In this document: one piece after another, positions 10,075 through 20,100 of the stretch | Position numbering within the stretch: the stretch's first letter is position 1 | Layout: every line of letters begins with the position of its first letter | NCBI GenBank assembly: GCA_943789105.1 | Contig: CALSSW010000001.1 | Coordinates: forward strand, 124,001 to 188,000 | Length of the DNA: 64,000 bases | Reading direction: 5' to 3' | From: an uncultured Ulvibacter sp. | Lineage (GTDB): Bacteria > Bacteroidota > Bacteroidia > Flavobacteriales > Flavobacteriaceae | Notes under the pieces: model-generated | Database searches by the model: none | Told to the model about the DNA's origin: nothing | Seen by the model: the letters and a program-made list of their open reading frames with translations, nothing else | Program-made: the position numbers and the translations under genes

Positions 10075-10130
10075 TAAAGATATCCTTCATTTTTTTATTT
10101 GGTTGGGCTACTATGTAAAACACCACAACT

Positions 10131-11054
10131 ATTAACTCAAAATACCAACATACTGCTTTTATTAAAGACCAGGCCAAGCGCCTTGGGTTTATGTCATGTG
10201 GTATTAGTAAAGCAGGGTTTTTGGAACAAGAAGCTCCAAGACTTGAGGCTTGGCTAAACCAAAATAGGCATGGTCAGATGCAGTACATGGAAAATCATTT
10301 TGACAAACGCCTTGATCCAACAAAGCTTGTAGAGGGCTCTAAAAGTGTTATTTCTTTACTGTTAAATTACTACCCTGAGCACCACCAAAGAGAGGATAGT
10401 TATAAAATATCTAAATATGCCTACGGTACAGACTACCACTTTGTTATTAAAGACAAATTAAAAGAGCTGCTGTACTGTATTCAAGAGCAAGTAGGTGATG
10501 TTCATGGACGCGCTTTTGTTGATAGCGCTCCGGTTTTGGACAAAGCTTGGGCCGCAAAAAGTGGTTTGGGTTGGATTGGTAAACATAGTAATTTACTCTC
10601 CAAGCAAGCAGGTTCTTTTTATTTTATAGCAGAGCTTATTGTGGATCTAGATCTAGACTATGATACCCCCGTTACAGATCATTGTGGGAGCTGCACCGCC
10701 TGTATAGACGCTTGCCCAACTCAGGCTATTGTGGAGCCCTATAAAGTAGACGGCAGTAAATGCATTAGTTATTTCACCATTGAACTTAAAAATGAAATCC
10801 CTTCAAGTGTTAGTGGTCAGTTTGATCATTGGATGTTTGGATGTGATGTTTGCCAAGATGTGTGTCCTTGGAATAGATTTAGCAAAGCCCATAAAGAACC
10901 TTTGTTTGATCCTCATCCAGATATATTGTCCAACTCAAAGAAAGATTGGGAAGAAATTACACAAGAAGTATTTTCAGAAATTTTCAAAAAAAGTCCTTTA
11001 AAGCGCACTAAGTTTGAGGGATTGCGCAGAAACATAGAATTCTTAAAGCCGTGA
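10131..11054 (+). CDS. queG: Epoxyqueuosine reductase QueG
   Basis: Cobalamin- and iron-sulfur-dependent enzyme that reduces epoxyqueuosine to queuosine in tRNA. Seen: the active-site VDSAPVLDK region, [10 protein letters not shown], and two [4Fe-4S] motifs, [14 protein letters not shown] and the [12 protein letters not shown] block. The first ATG is at 10191, but codons before it continue the family N-terminus ([17 protein letters not shown]) back to base 10131, where the codon is ATT. The next in-frame stop upstream is at 10116. There is no ATG, GTG or TTG between, so either ATT is the start or the protein lacks its first 20 or so residues. Coordinates here assume ATT; the conservative alternative is 10191-11054. 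Confidence 0.9.
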   Translation: MNSKYQHTAFIKDQAKRLGFMSCGISKAGFLEQEAPRLEAWLNQNRHGQMQYMENHFDKRLDPTKLVEGSKSVISLLLNYYPEHHQREDSYKISKYAYGTDYHFVIKDKLKELLYCIQEQVGDVHGRAFVDSAPVLDKAWAAKSGLGWIGKHSNLLSKQAGSFYFIAELIVDLDLDYDTPVTDHCGSCTACIDACPTQAIVEPYKVDGSKCISYFTIELKNEIPSSVSGQFDHWMFGCDVCQDVCPWNRFSKAHKEPLFDPHPDILSNSKKDWEEITQEVFSEIFKKSPLKRTKFEGLRRNIEFLKP

Positions 11055-11140
11055 TACTATAATGAACTACCAAGCTATTAACTAGTGTTTAAAGCCAATA
11101 ATTATTCTATAATTTAGACTCTGTTTTAACTTCACTCTGT

Positions 11141-11148
11141 TACATTTG
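11141..11148 (+). promoter_or_regulatory. TAnnTTTG promoter core, malic enzyme gene
   Basis: TACATTTG lies 29 bases before the ATG at 11178, giving an inferred leader of about 23 bases. I see no clear -33 TTG at the ideal spacing. Confidence 0.5.
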
Positions 11149-11177
11149 TAGTATACCATAAAAAACAATCTGTTGTT

Positions 11178-13472
11178 ATGAGTAAACAAAGTAAACGCAA
11201 AGAAGCCCTTTTATATCACTCTAAGCCAAGACCCGGTAAGATTCAAGTTTTGCCTACCACAAAATATGCAACACAAAGAGATTTATCCCTAGCATACTCT
11301 CCTGGTGTGGCAGAGCCTTGCCTTGAGATAGCCAAAGATGTTGAGAATGTATATAAATATACCGCTAAAGGGAATTTGGTGGCGGTTATAACTAATGGTA
11401 CAGCGGTGTTAGGACTCGGAAACATAGGTCCTGAGGCCTCTAAACCTGTCATGGAAGGAAAAGGATTATTGTTTAAGATATTTGCAGATATTGATGTTTT
11501 TGATATCGAAATAGACACCGAAGATGTTGATGCTTTTGTTGAAACAGTAAAAAATATTGCACCCACATTTGGTGGAATTAATCTAGAAGATATTAAAGCT
11601 CCAGAGGCTTTTGAGATTGAAAGAAGGTTAAAGGAAGAGTTGGACATACCCGTTATGCATGATGACCAACATGGTACGGCAATTATTTCTTCTGCAGCAC
11701 TTTTAAATGCACTTGAGTTAACACATAAAAAAATTAATGAAGTAAAAATTGTTATAAGCGGTGCTGGTGCTGCTGCAGTATCTTGCACAAGACTCTATAA
11801 AGCCTTTGGCGCAGTTGGGACAAATATTGTCATGTTAGACAGTAAAGGAGTAATTAGGGATGACCGCTCTGAGCTGTCACCGGAGAAATCAGAATTTGCA
11901 ACCCACAGAAAGATAGACTCCTTAGATGAGGCTATGGTTGATGCAGATGTTTTTGTTGGGCTTTCTATTGCAGATATTGTAACCCCAAGTATGCTTAAGT
12001 CTATGGCTGCAGATCCTATTGTTTTTGCTATGGCAAATCCAAATCCTGAGATTGAATATAAGCTCGCCTGTAAAACCCGAGAGGATATTATCATGGCAAC
12101 AGGCAGGAGTGATCATCCTAATCAAGTAAATAATGTATTAGGCTTTCCTTTTATTTTTAGAGGAGCGCTAGATGTTCGTGCCACCAAGATAAACGAGGCC
12201 ATGAAAATGGCTGCTGTAAAAGCCTTGGCTGCACTAGCCAAAGAATCTGTGCCAGAACAAGTTAATATTGCCTATGGAGAGACCAAACTTATTTTTGGAA
12301 GAGATTATATCATCCCAAAACCCTTTGATCCAAGACTCATAGACCATATCCCTCCGGCTGTTGCAAAAGCGGCTATGGAAAGTGGCGTGGCCACTGCGCC
12401 AATTAACAACTGGAAAAAGTACAAAGATGAGTTAAACCAGCGCATGGGTGGAGATAATAAAATCATTCGCATGTTGCTAAGCCGTGCAAAGCAAAACCCA
12501 AAACGCATTGTCTTTGCAGAGGCAGATCACCTAAACGTATTAAAAGCAGCTCAGATTGTCTATGAAGAAGGAATAGGGATCCCTATTTTGTTGGGCAGAA
12601 AAGCTGTAATTCAGGAGCTTATGGAGCAAATTGAATTTGATGCAGACATAAAGATAATGGACCCCAAGGCAGATGATCAAGCCGAAAACTTGACAAGATA
12701 CGCTCAGAAGTTATTTGAAAATAGACATAGAAATGGTGTAACTCTATTTGATGCAGAAAAATTAATGCGAGAGCGCAATTACTTTGCAGCCATGATGCTT
12801 AACCAGGGAGATGCAGATGCAATGATTTCTGGCTATTCTAGAGCCTATCCTTCTGTGTTGCGTCCTGTGTTAGAGGTTGTAGGTCGTTTTGATGGGGTAA
12901 GTAAAGTGGCAACAACCAATATGATGCTCACTAAAAGAGGGCCTATTTTTATAAGTGACACCTCTATAAATATTGATCCTACTGCTAAAGAACTGGCCAA
13001 AATTGCCCAGATGACTAATTATACCATGAAGCTATTTGGACTCACGCCAGTAATTGCGATGATAAGTTATGCTAATTTTGGTTCTTCAAAAGACCCGCAT
13101 GCTACAAAGGTGCGTGATGCCGTGGCCTATTTGCATAGAACCAATCCAGACATGCATATAGATGGTGAGTTGCAAACAGACTTTGCTTTAAATCCAGAAA
13201 TGTTGCAGAGTAAATTTCCGTTTTCTAAGCTTGCAGGAAAAAAAGTAAACGCGCTTATATTTCCAAATTTAGATGCTGCCAACAGTAATTATAAATTATT
13301 AAAGGAGATCAATGGCGTTGACTCTGTAGGGCCTATTATGCTTGGAATGCGAAAGCCAGTTCACATTCTTCAACTAGGTGCTAGTGTAGAAGAAATTGTA
13401 AACATGGCAGCGGTGTCTGTGGTTGATGCTCAGCAAAAAGAAAAACGAGAGGAAACAGCCCAGCAGCAGTAA
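11178..13472 (+). CDS. maeB: NADP-type malic enzyme with C-terminal phosphotransacetylase-like domain
   Basis: A 764-residue two-domain protein. Residues 1 to about 410 are malic enzyme, which decarboxylates malate to pyruvate while making NAD(P)H: SPGVAEPC, the metal/catalytic region MHDDQHGTAI, the nucleotide-binding motif ISGAGAAAVSC, and MANPNPEI. Residues about 430-755 form a phosphate acetyl/butyryl-transferase-type domain (IVFAEADHLNVLKAA, DADAMISGYSRAYPS, TMKLFGLTP). In MaeB-type enzymes this domain is regulatory (acetyl-CoA) and is thought not to catalyse acetyl transfer. The length is normal for the fusion family. Together with PEP carboxylase in the same window it forms an anaplerotic/cataplerotic pair around the PEP-pyruvate-oxaloacetate node. 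Confidence 0.96.
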   Translation: MSKQSKRKEALLYHSKPRPGKIQVLPTTKYATQRDLSLAYSPGVAEPCLEIAKDVENVYKYTAKGNLVAVITNGTAVLGLGNIGPEASKPVMEGKGLLFKIFADIDVFDIEIDTEDVDAFVETVKNIAPTFGGINLEDIKAPEAFEIERRLKEELDIPVMHDDQHGTAIISSAALLNALELTHKKINEVKIVISGAGAAAVSCTRLYKAFGAVGTNIVMLDSKGVIRDDRSELSPEKSEFATHRKIDSLDEAMVDADVFVGLSIADIVTPSMLKSMAADPIVFAMANPNPEIEYKLACKTREDIIMATGRSDHPNQVNNVLGFPFIFRGALDVRATKINEAMKMAAVKALAALAKESVPEQVNIAYGETKLIFGRDYIIPKPFDPRLIDHIPPAVAKAAMESGVATAPINNWKKYKDELNQRMGGDNKIIRMLLSRAKQNPKRIVFAEADHLNVLKAAQIVYEEGIGIPILLGRKAVIQELMEQIEFDADIKIMDPKADDQAENLTRYAQKLFENRHRNGVTLFDAEKLMRERNYFAAMMLNQGDADAMISGYSRAYPSVLRPVLEVVGRFDGVSKVATTNMMLTKRGPIFISDTSINIDPTAKELAKIAQMTNYTMKLFGLTPVIAMISYANFGSSKDPHATKVRDAVAYLHRTNPDMHIDGELQTDFALNPEMLQSKFPFSKLAGKKVNALIFPNLDAANSNYKLLKEINGVDSVGPIMLGMRKPVHILQLGASVEEIVNMAAVSVVDAQQKEKREETAQQQ

Positions 13473-13526
13473 TGTTTCAGTAATAAATTTAGGTTTTAAC
13501 CCTTCAGATAAGCCAATAAAATATAC

Positions 13527-13534
13527 TATATTTG
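13527..13534 (+). promoter_or_regulatory. TAnnTTTG promoter core, ruvA-sprA
   Basis: TATATTTG is 24 bases before the ruvA ATG (13559). Because sprA begins three bases after the ruvA stop, this core probably also serves sprA. Confidence 0.55.
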
Positions 13535-13558
13535 GCAGCAATAACATAAGAAAAACGT

Positions 13559-14140
13559 ATGATAACCCAATTACAGGGAAGACTTGTTGAAAAATCACCT
13601 ACAGATGTAGTTATAGACTGTCATGGTGTAGGGTATTTTGTGAACATTTCATTGCATACTTTTGCACAATTACCTTCATCAGAAAATGTTAAGCTATACA
13701 CGCATTTACAAGTTCGTGAAGACGCACATATTTTGTATGGTTTTTCTAGTGTGGTAGAGCGAGAGATATTTAGGTTATTAATCTCGGTTTCGGGAGTTGG
13801 AGCAAGTACAGCCAGAACAATGCTGTCTTCGTTATCTCCAAAGCAAGTGACTGAGGCCATTGCATCAAGTGATGTGGCAACCATACAATCTGTGAAAGGA
13901 ATTGGAGCTAAAACAGCCCAACGCGTGTTGTTGGATTTGAAAGATAAAATAGTAAAGGTGTATGGCTTAGACGATGTTTCTATGGTTTCAAGCAATACCA
14001 ATAAAAACGAAGCGTTATCTGCTCTGGATACTTTAGGTTTTACACGCAAACAAGCTGAAAAGGTTTGTGATGCTGTGATTAAGCAATATCCGCAGGCATC
14101 CATTGAGGAAATTATAAAACAGGCTTTAAAAAAATTATAA
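13559..14140 (+). CDS. ruvA: Holliday junction DNA-binding protein RuvA
   Basis: A 193-residue tetrameric protein that binds the four-way junction and loads RuvB. Domain I starts MITQLQGRLVEKSPTDVVID and contains the GVGYFVNIS OB-fold strand; domain II carries the two helix-hairpin-helix motifs (LISVSGVGASTARTML and SVKGIGAKTAQRVLLDL); domain III is the C-terminal UBA-like helix bundle (ALDTLGFTRKQAEKVC). Length and domain order are normal. It is followed after three bases by sprA, an arrangement I recall as common in flavobacteria. Confidence 0.97.
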   Translation: MITQLQGRLVEKSPTDVVIDCHGVGYFVNISLHTFAQLPSSENVKLYTHLQVREDAHILYGFSSVVEREIFRLLISVSGVGASTARTMLSSLSPKQVTEAIASSDVATIQSVKGIGAKTAQRVLLDLKDKIVKVYGLDDVSMVSSNTNKNEALSALDTLGFTRKQAEKVCDAVIKQYPQASIEEIIKQALKKL

Positions 14141-14143
14141 GTA

Positions 14144-17100
14144 TTGGGTACAAATTTCACCAAGTTTAAAAATAACTTTTTTAAACAATTCGTATTTTTA
14201 AGTATCATTTTGGGGTCTCTCTCTGTTACAAATGCACAGGATTCTACCGCAACAGGTTCTTCTATGGGGCGTATTGAGCTGCCCCCATCCTCTACTATAG
14301 AGAATCTATACACCTATGATCCTGTTACAGATAGCTATTACTACAGTGAAATGTTGGGTGATTTTAATGTGGGTCTTCCCCTAGTGTTAAGCCCACAGGA
14401 GTATCGTGATCTAATTTTAAAAGAGCAGATGCGCGATTATTTCAAAGAAAAAATTGATGCTGCCGACGGAAGAAAAGATGGCTCTGATGATGCCCAGAAA
14501 AATTTACTACCCAAATTTTATGTCAATTCTAGCTTTTTTGAATCCGTATTTGGAGGCAATACCATTGAGGTAATACCCCAAGGTACTGTAGAGATGGATC
14601 TTGGACTATTGTACACCAAGCAAGACAACCCAGCATTTTCTCCAAGAAACAGAAGTAACTTCTCTTTTGATTTTGACCAACGTATTAGTTTAAGCTTACT
14701 TGGAAAAGTAGGAGAGCGTTTGCAGGTTACTGCAAATTATGACACCCAATCAACCTTTGATTTTCAAAATCAAGTAAAACTAGAATTCACGCCCACCGAG
14801 GATGACATCATTAGATCCATAGAGGTAGGTAACGTGAGCATGCCCCTTAACAGTACTTTAATACCCGGTGCTCAAAGCTTATTTGGTGTAAAAACAGAAT
14901 TACAATTTGGGAAAACAACAATTACTGGCGTGTTCTCTGAGCAGCAATCTGAAACTAGAAACGTAACCACAGAAGGTGGAGGTACCATTACAGATTTTGA
15001 TATCTATGCCCTAGACTATGATGAAAACCGTCACTTTTTCTTAGCTCATTATTTTAGAGACACTTATGATAGAGCCTTGCAGCAATATCCTTTTATCCGG
15101 TCCAACGTTCAGATCACCAGAGTAGAGGCCTGGATAACCAATAGGGGTAACCAAACTCAAGATGTGCGTAACATTGTAGCCCTTCAGGATGTTGGGGAGT
15201 CAGACATATCAAATATTGGTCTAAATAATATTCCAGGTGGATTTTTAAATAAACCAGCTACTTCTTTTCCAGATAATGGCAACAATGATTTTAATCCATT
15301 TGGTATTGATGACCCTAGTGCACAAGGAATCTTAAATGAACAAATAAGAGATATAGCCACTGTACAACAAGGGTTTGGTGGTTTACAAGTACAAGACGGC
15401 TCAGACTTTTTAACCCTAGAAAACGCAAGAAAATTAAGAGCCAGTGAATTTACTATTAACTCTCAGCTAGGATATATTTCATTAAACCAACGATTAAATA
15501 ATGACGAAGTTATTGCCGTTTCCTTTCAATATACCGTTAACGGAAAAGTATACCAAGTTGGTGAGTTTTCTACAGATGGTGTAGATGCCACCGGAGGCCT
15601 TGTAAGACCAGGTGAGCCTGGTAATCCAGGAATGGATGACATAGAAGGTATCCCTCAAAACCTTATTGTTAAATTATTAAAAAGTAACATCACCAATGTA
15701 ACAGAGCCTATCTGGGACTTGATGATGAAAAATATATACAGTCTAGGGGCATTTCAGCTAGAGCAGGAAGACTTTAGGTTAGACATTCAATACAGAGATC
15801 CAGCACCACTAAACTATATAATTGCTGCTGAAGGGACTATTACAAACCCTGCCATTGCTCTGCCTGAAGATATTGATAATAAAACCTTGTTAAGGGTTTT
15901 TAATCTAGACAGGTTAAATTTCAATAATGATCCTCAACAAGGGGGAGATGGTTTTTTCGATTTTATACCAGGACTTACCGTAGATCAGCAAAATGGGCGT
16001 ATTATATTTACAAGTGTCGAGCCATTTGGAGAATACCTGTTTAATAAACTAGATGACACAACTGCAGGCTCTTCTTTATATAGTGTGCCTTCTACCTACA
16101 ATGCCAATCAAGACAAATACGTATTTAGATCTTTGTATAGATCCACCAAAACTCAGGCAGAACAAGAGGATAGTGATAAGAATAAATTTCAGTTAACAGG
16201 AAGGTACAAATCCAGTGGTGGAAACGGAATACCTATCGGGGCCTTCAATGTACCGCAGGGTTCTGTGGTGGTTACTGCTGGTGGAAGAACCCTATCTGAA
16301 GGTGTGGATTATACGGTTAATTATCAAGCAGGAACGGTTCAAATTTTAGATCCATCTTTACTAGCCTCAAATACTCCTGTAAATATAACAGTAGAAAACA
16401 ACACAATGTTTGGGCAACAAACAAAGCGTTTCACGGGTTTAAATATTGAACATAAATTTAATGATAATTTTATCATAGGGGGTACCTATTTGAAGTTAAA
16501 CGAGCGCCCTCTTACGCAAAAATCTAGCTACGATGTAGAGCCAATTAACAATCAAATATTTGGTATTAATTTAAATTATGCTACCCAGGTTCCTTTCTTT
16601 ACGCGCCTTGTAAATAAGCTTCCAAATATTGATACAGATGTGGAGTCAAACTTTTCTATACGTGGTGAATTTGCCTATTTATTACCAAGTGCTCCAGAGG
16701 TTTCAGACTTTGGGGGAAGAACTACGGTATATATCGATGATTTTGAATCTTCACAAACAGAGTTTGACATTAGCGCTCCAACATCTTGGCGATTGTCTTC
16801 ATCTCCAGATGGTTTTGGGGGAGAAGAGCCCAACAGTGTTTTGGGTTATAACTACAAACGTGCCCGTTTAAACTGGTATACCATTGATCCTATCTTTTAC
16901 AGTAGCCAAAGACCTGATGGAATCACAGATCAAGACTTATCCTCCCCATTTACAAGGCGTATCTTTAGAGATGAAATATTTCCAGCGCAAGATATTATTC
17001 AAGGACAAACACAAGCGCTATTCTCTTTAGACCTTTCTTTTTACCCTAGCGAGCGTGGAGAGTATAACTTTAATCCAGCTGCCGCAGGGACCAATGATTT

Positions 17101-20100
17101 GCCAAATCCAGCAGCTAATTTTGGAGGGATTTCTAGGCAGTTAACCACTACAGATTTTGAGAGAAGCAATGTAGAATTTATCCAGTTTTGGGTAATGGAT
17201 CCATTTATATACGAAGAAAATAATACCAATAATGGAGGAACTCTAAGTTTTAACTTAGGAAACATTTCTGAAGATGTTTTAAAGGATGGTAGAAAGCAAT
17301 ACGAGAACGGTTTGCCTCAAGATGGCGGTTCACAAAACACAACGCCAACAGTTTGGGGTAAGGTGCCTACCAACCAATCTTTAGTATATACTTTTGATAC
17401 TGAAGGGGAGCAGCGCATCAACCAAGATGTTGGATATGATGGTTTAAACAATGCCCAGGAAAGCGAAATGTTCACAAATTTTAGTGGACTTGCCGATCCT
17501 GCAAATGACAACTATCAATACTTTTTGCAAGCCTCTGGAGATATAAGAAGTCGTTACAAATTATACAATGGTACAGAGGGAAATTCTCCCGTTGAGGTTA
17601 CAAATACAAATCGTGGTTCTACCACACAGCCAGATGTAGAAGATATTAACCGTGACAACTCTATGAATACCGTAGATAGTTATTATGAATATAATATTCC
17701 TATTTCTCGTGATGCTCTTACTCCAGCTACCAATGATTTTGTAACTGATGTACGTGAGAGTACCATTACCCTCCAAGACAATAGTTCTTTGGATGTTAGG
17801 TGGGTTCAGTTTAAAGTTCCTGTTGCAGATTATGACAGGGCAGTAAATGGCATTTCAGACTTTAGATCTATACGTTTTATGCGTATGTATCTCTCTGGTT
17901 TTGAGCAGCCAACGACACTTCGTTTAGGAACTCTGGAGCTAGTTAGAGGAGATTATAGAAGATACCTGCAGACTCTTGATAATGTAACACAAGAAGACCC
18001 TGAGTTGGATGACACTGTTTTTGAAGTGGAGGCTGTAAATATTATTGATAATGAGAACAGGCAACCCATACCTTATACATTACCTCCTGGAGTCGTTAGA
18101 GAGCAACTCAACAATAACAACAACATTATAAGACAAGATGAGCAATCTCTTGCCCTACGTGTTTGTGGTCTAGAGCCAAATGATGCTCGAGGGGTGTATA
18201 AAAACTTTAGCGTGGATATGCGTCAATATAAAAATCTAGAAATGTTTATTCATGCAGAATCTATTGTCAATCAAACAGCTTTGGCAGATGGTGATTTGGT
18301 TGCATTTATTAGAATGGGTAATGATTTGACCGAAAGTTTCTACGAGGTACAGGTGTCATTAAAACCCACAGCTTTCAATACCACTAGCGCTGAAGAAATT
18401 TGGCCAGTAGAGAATAGACTGGACCTGCCTCTTAGTTTATTACAAGATTTAAAATCTACGATACTTGGAGATCCTGCTTCCTATGCTCCTAATCAATTAC
18501 ATTTCTTTGAAGAGGGTCAAATTGATGGATTACCATCAAACATATTACGAGTAGGAATGAAAGGAAACCCTAGTTTTGGAGATGTACGCATTGCAATGAT
18601 TGGTGTTCGTAACGAAACTAATACAGAGTTGTGTGGTGAGGTTTGGTTTAACGAATTACGCCTATCTGAGTTGCAAAATCAAGGGGGTTGGGCAGCTGTT
18701 GCCGCAATGGATGCGAACTTTGCAGATTTTGCTAATCTAAGTGCAACAGGTAGAGTAAGTACCATAGGTTTTGGTTCTTTAGAGCAAGGTCCAAATGATC
18801 GTAGTAGAGAAGATGTAGAAGAATATAATTTGGTTACCAATTTTAACTTAGGGCAGATGCTACCAAAGAAATGGGGTATTCAGTTGCCATTTAATTATGG
18901 TAGGTCAGAAAAACTAATTACACCTCAATTTGATCCAGAGTATCAAGATGTAGAATTACAAACTAGATTAGATAACGAGGGAAATGCTCAAAGAAGAGAT
19001 GAGATTTTAGGACAATCTGTAGATTATACAAAAAGACAAAGCATTAATTTTATTGGGGTTCGAAAAGAACGTACCTCAGAGGGTAAGCCAAAGGCATATG
19101 ATATAGAAAACCTTACACTTTCTGCCTCATACAATCAAATAGATCACAACGATTTTGAAATTCAAGACGCTCTAGATCAAAACGTGCGTTTGGGCGGGAC
19201 GTATGCTTATAACTTTACACCAAAAACATTTGAACCATTTAAAAAGAATGATTCTATTTTTACAGGAAAATATTGGCAGTTTTTAAAAGACATTAACTTA
19301 AATTATTTACCAACAAGTATATCAGTAAACTCAAATATTTTGCGTCAGCACAATGAGCAAAAATTTAGAGAATTAAACCTAGAAGATGGTAATATAGGTT
19401 TGCCGGTGCTCTACCAAAGAAATTATTTATTTGACTGGGATTATGCAATTAATTATAACCTAACAAAGTCGTTCCGTTTCAATTTTACAACTTCAAACAA
19501 TAGAATTGTCACCAATTATATTGATGACGATGGTGTTGCCAACAATCAAATTGGGGTCTTTGATGGTCTGTTTGATATTGGAGATCCCAACCAGCACTTT
19601 CAATCATTGCAGTTAAATTATGATTTACCTACTGCCAAATTTCCGTTCTTGAAGTGGATTCGAGCCACCTATTCATACACTGGTGATTTCCAATGGCAAG
19701 ACGGCAGTGATTTGTTTAATAATATTGATATTGAATTATCTGACGGTTCTGTTCAAACCTATGATTTAGGAAATTCTATACAAAACGCAAGTACACATCG
19801 TATTAATTCAACCTTCGATTTCAGTGCTTTTTATAGGTATATTGGTCTTTCTAAAAAGAAAGCCAGTAGAAATACAGGGAATACTAGAAATAGCACATCA
19901 AGAAATGGAGGGGGCTTTAGCCCAAAAGGTGTTGCAGGTAAAGGCGGTAAAGACTCTAAAGCAAGTTCCAAGAACGATGCCCAAGGCTTTGCAGCCAAAG
20001 GTGGTAAGAATTCTTCTGGTAACGCAGCTAATTCTGGAGGTGGTTTTGGAAATGGTTTAAGTGGTGGAGATAAAGCAGTAAACACACTTATTGGTTTGGC

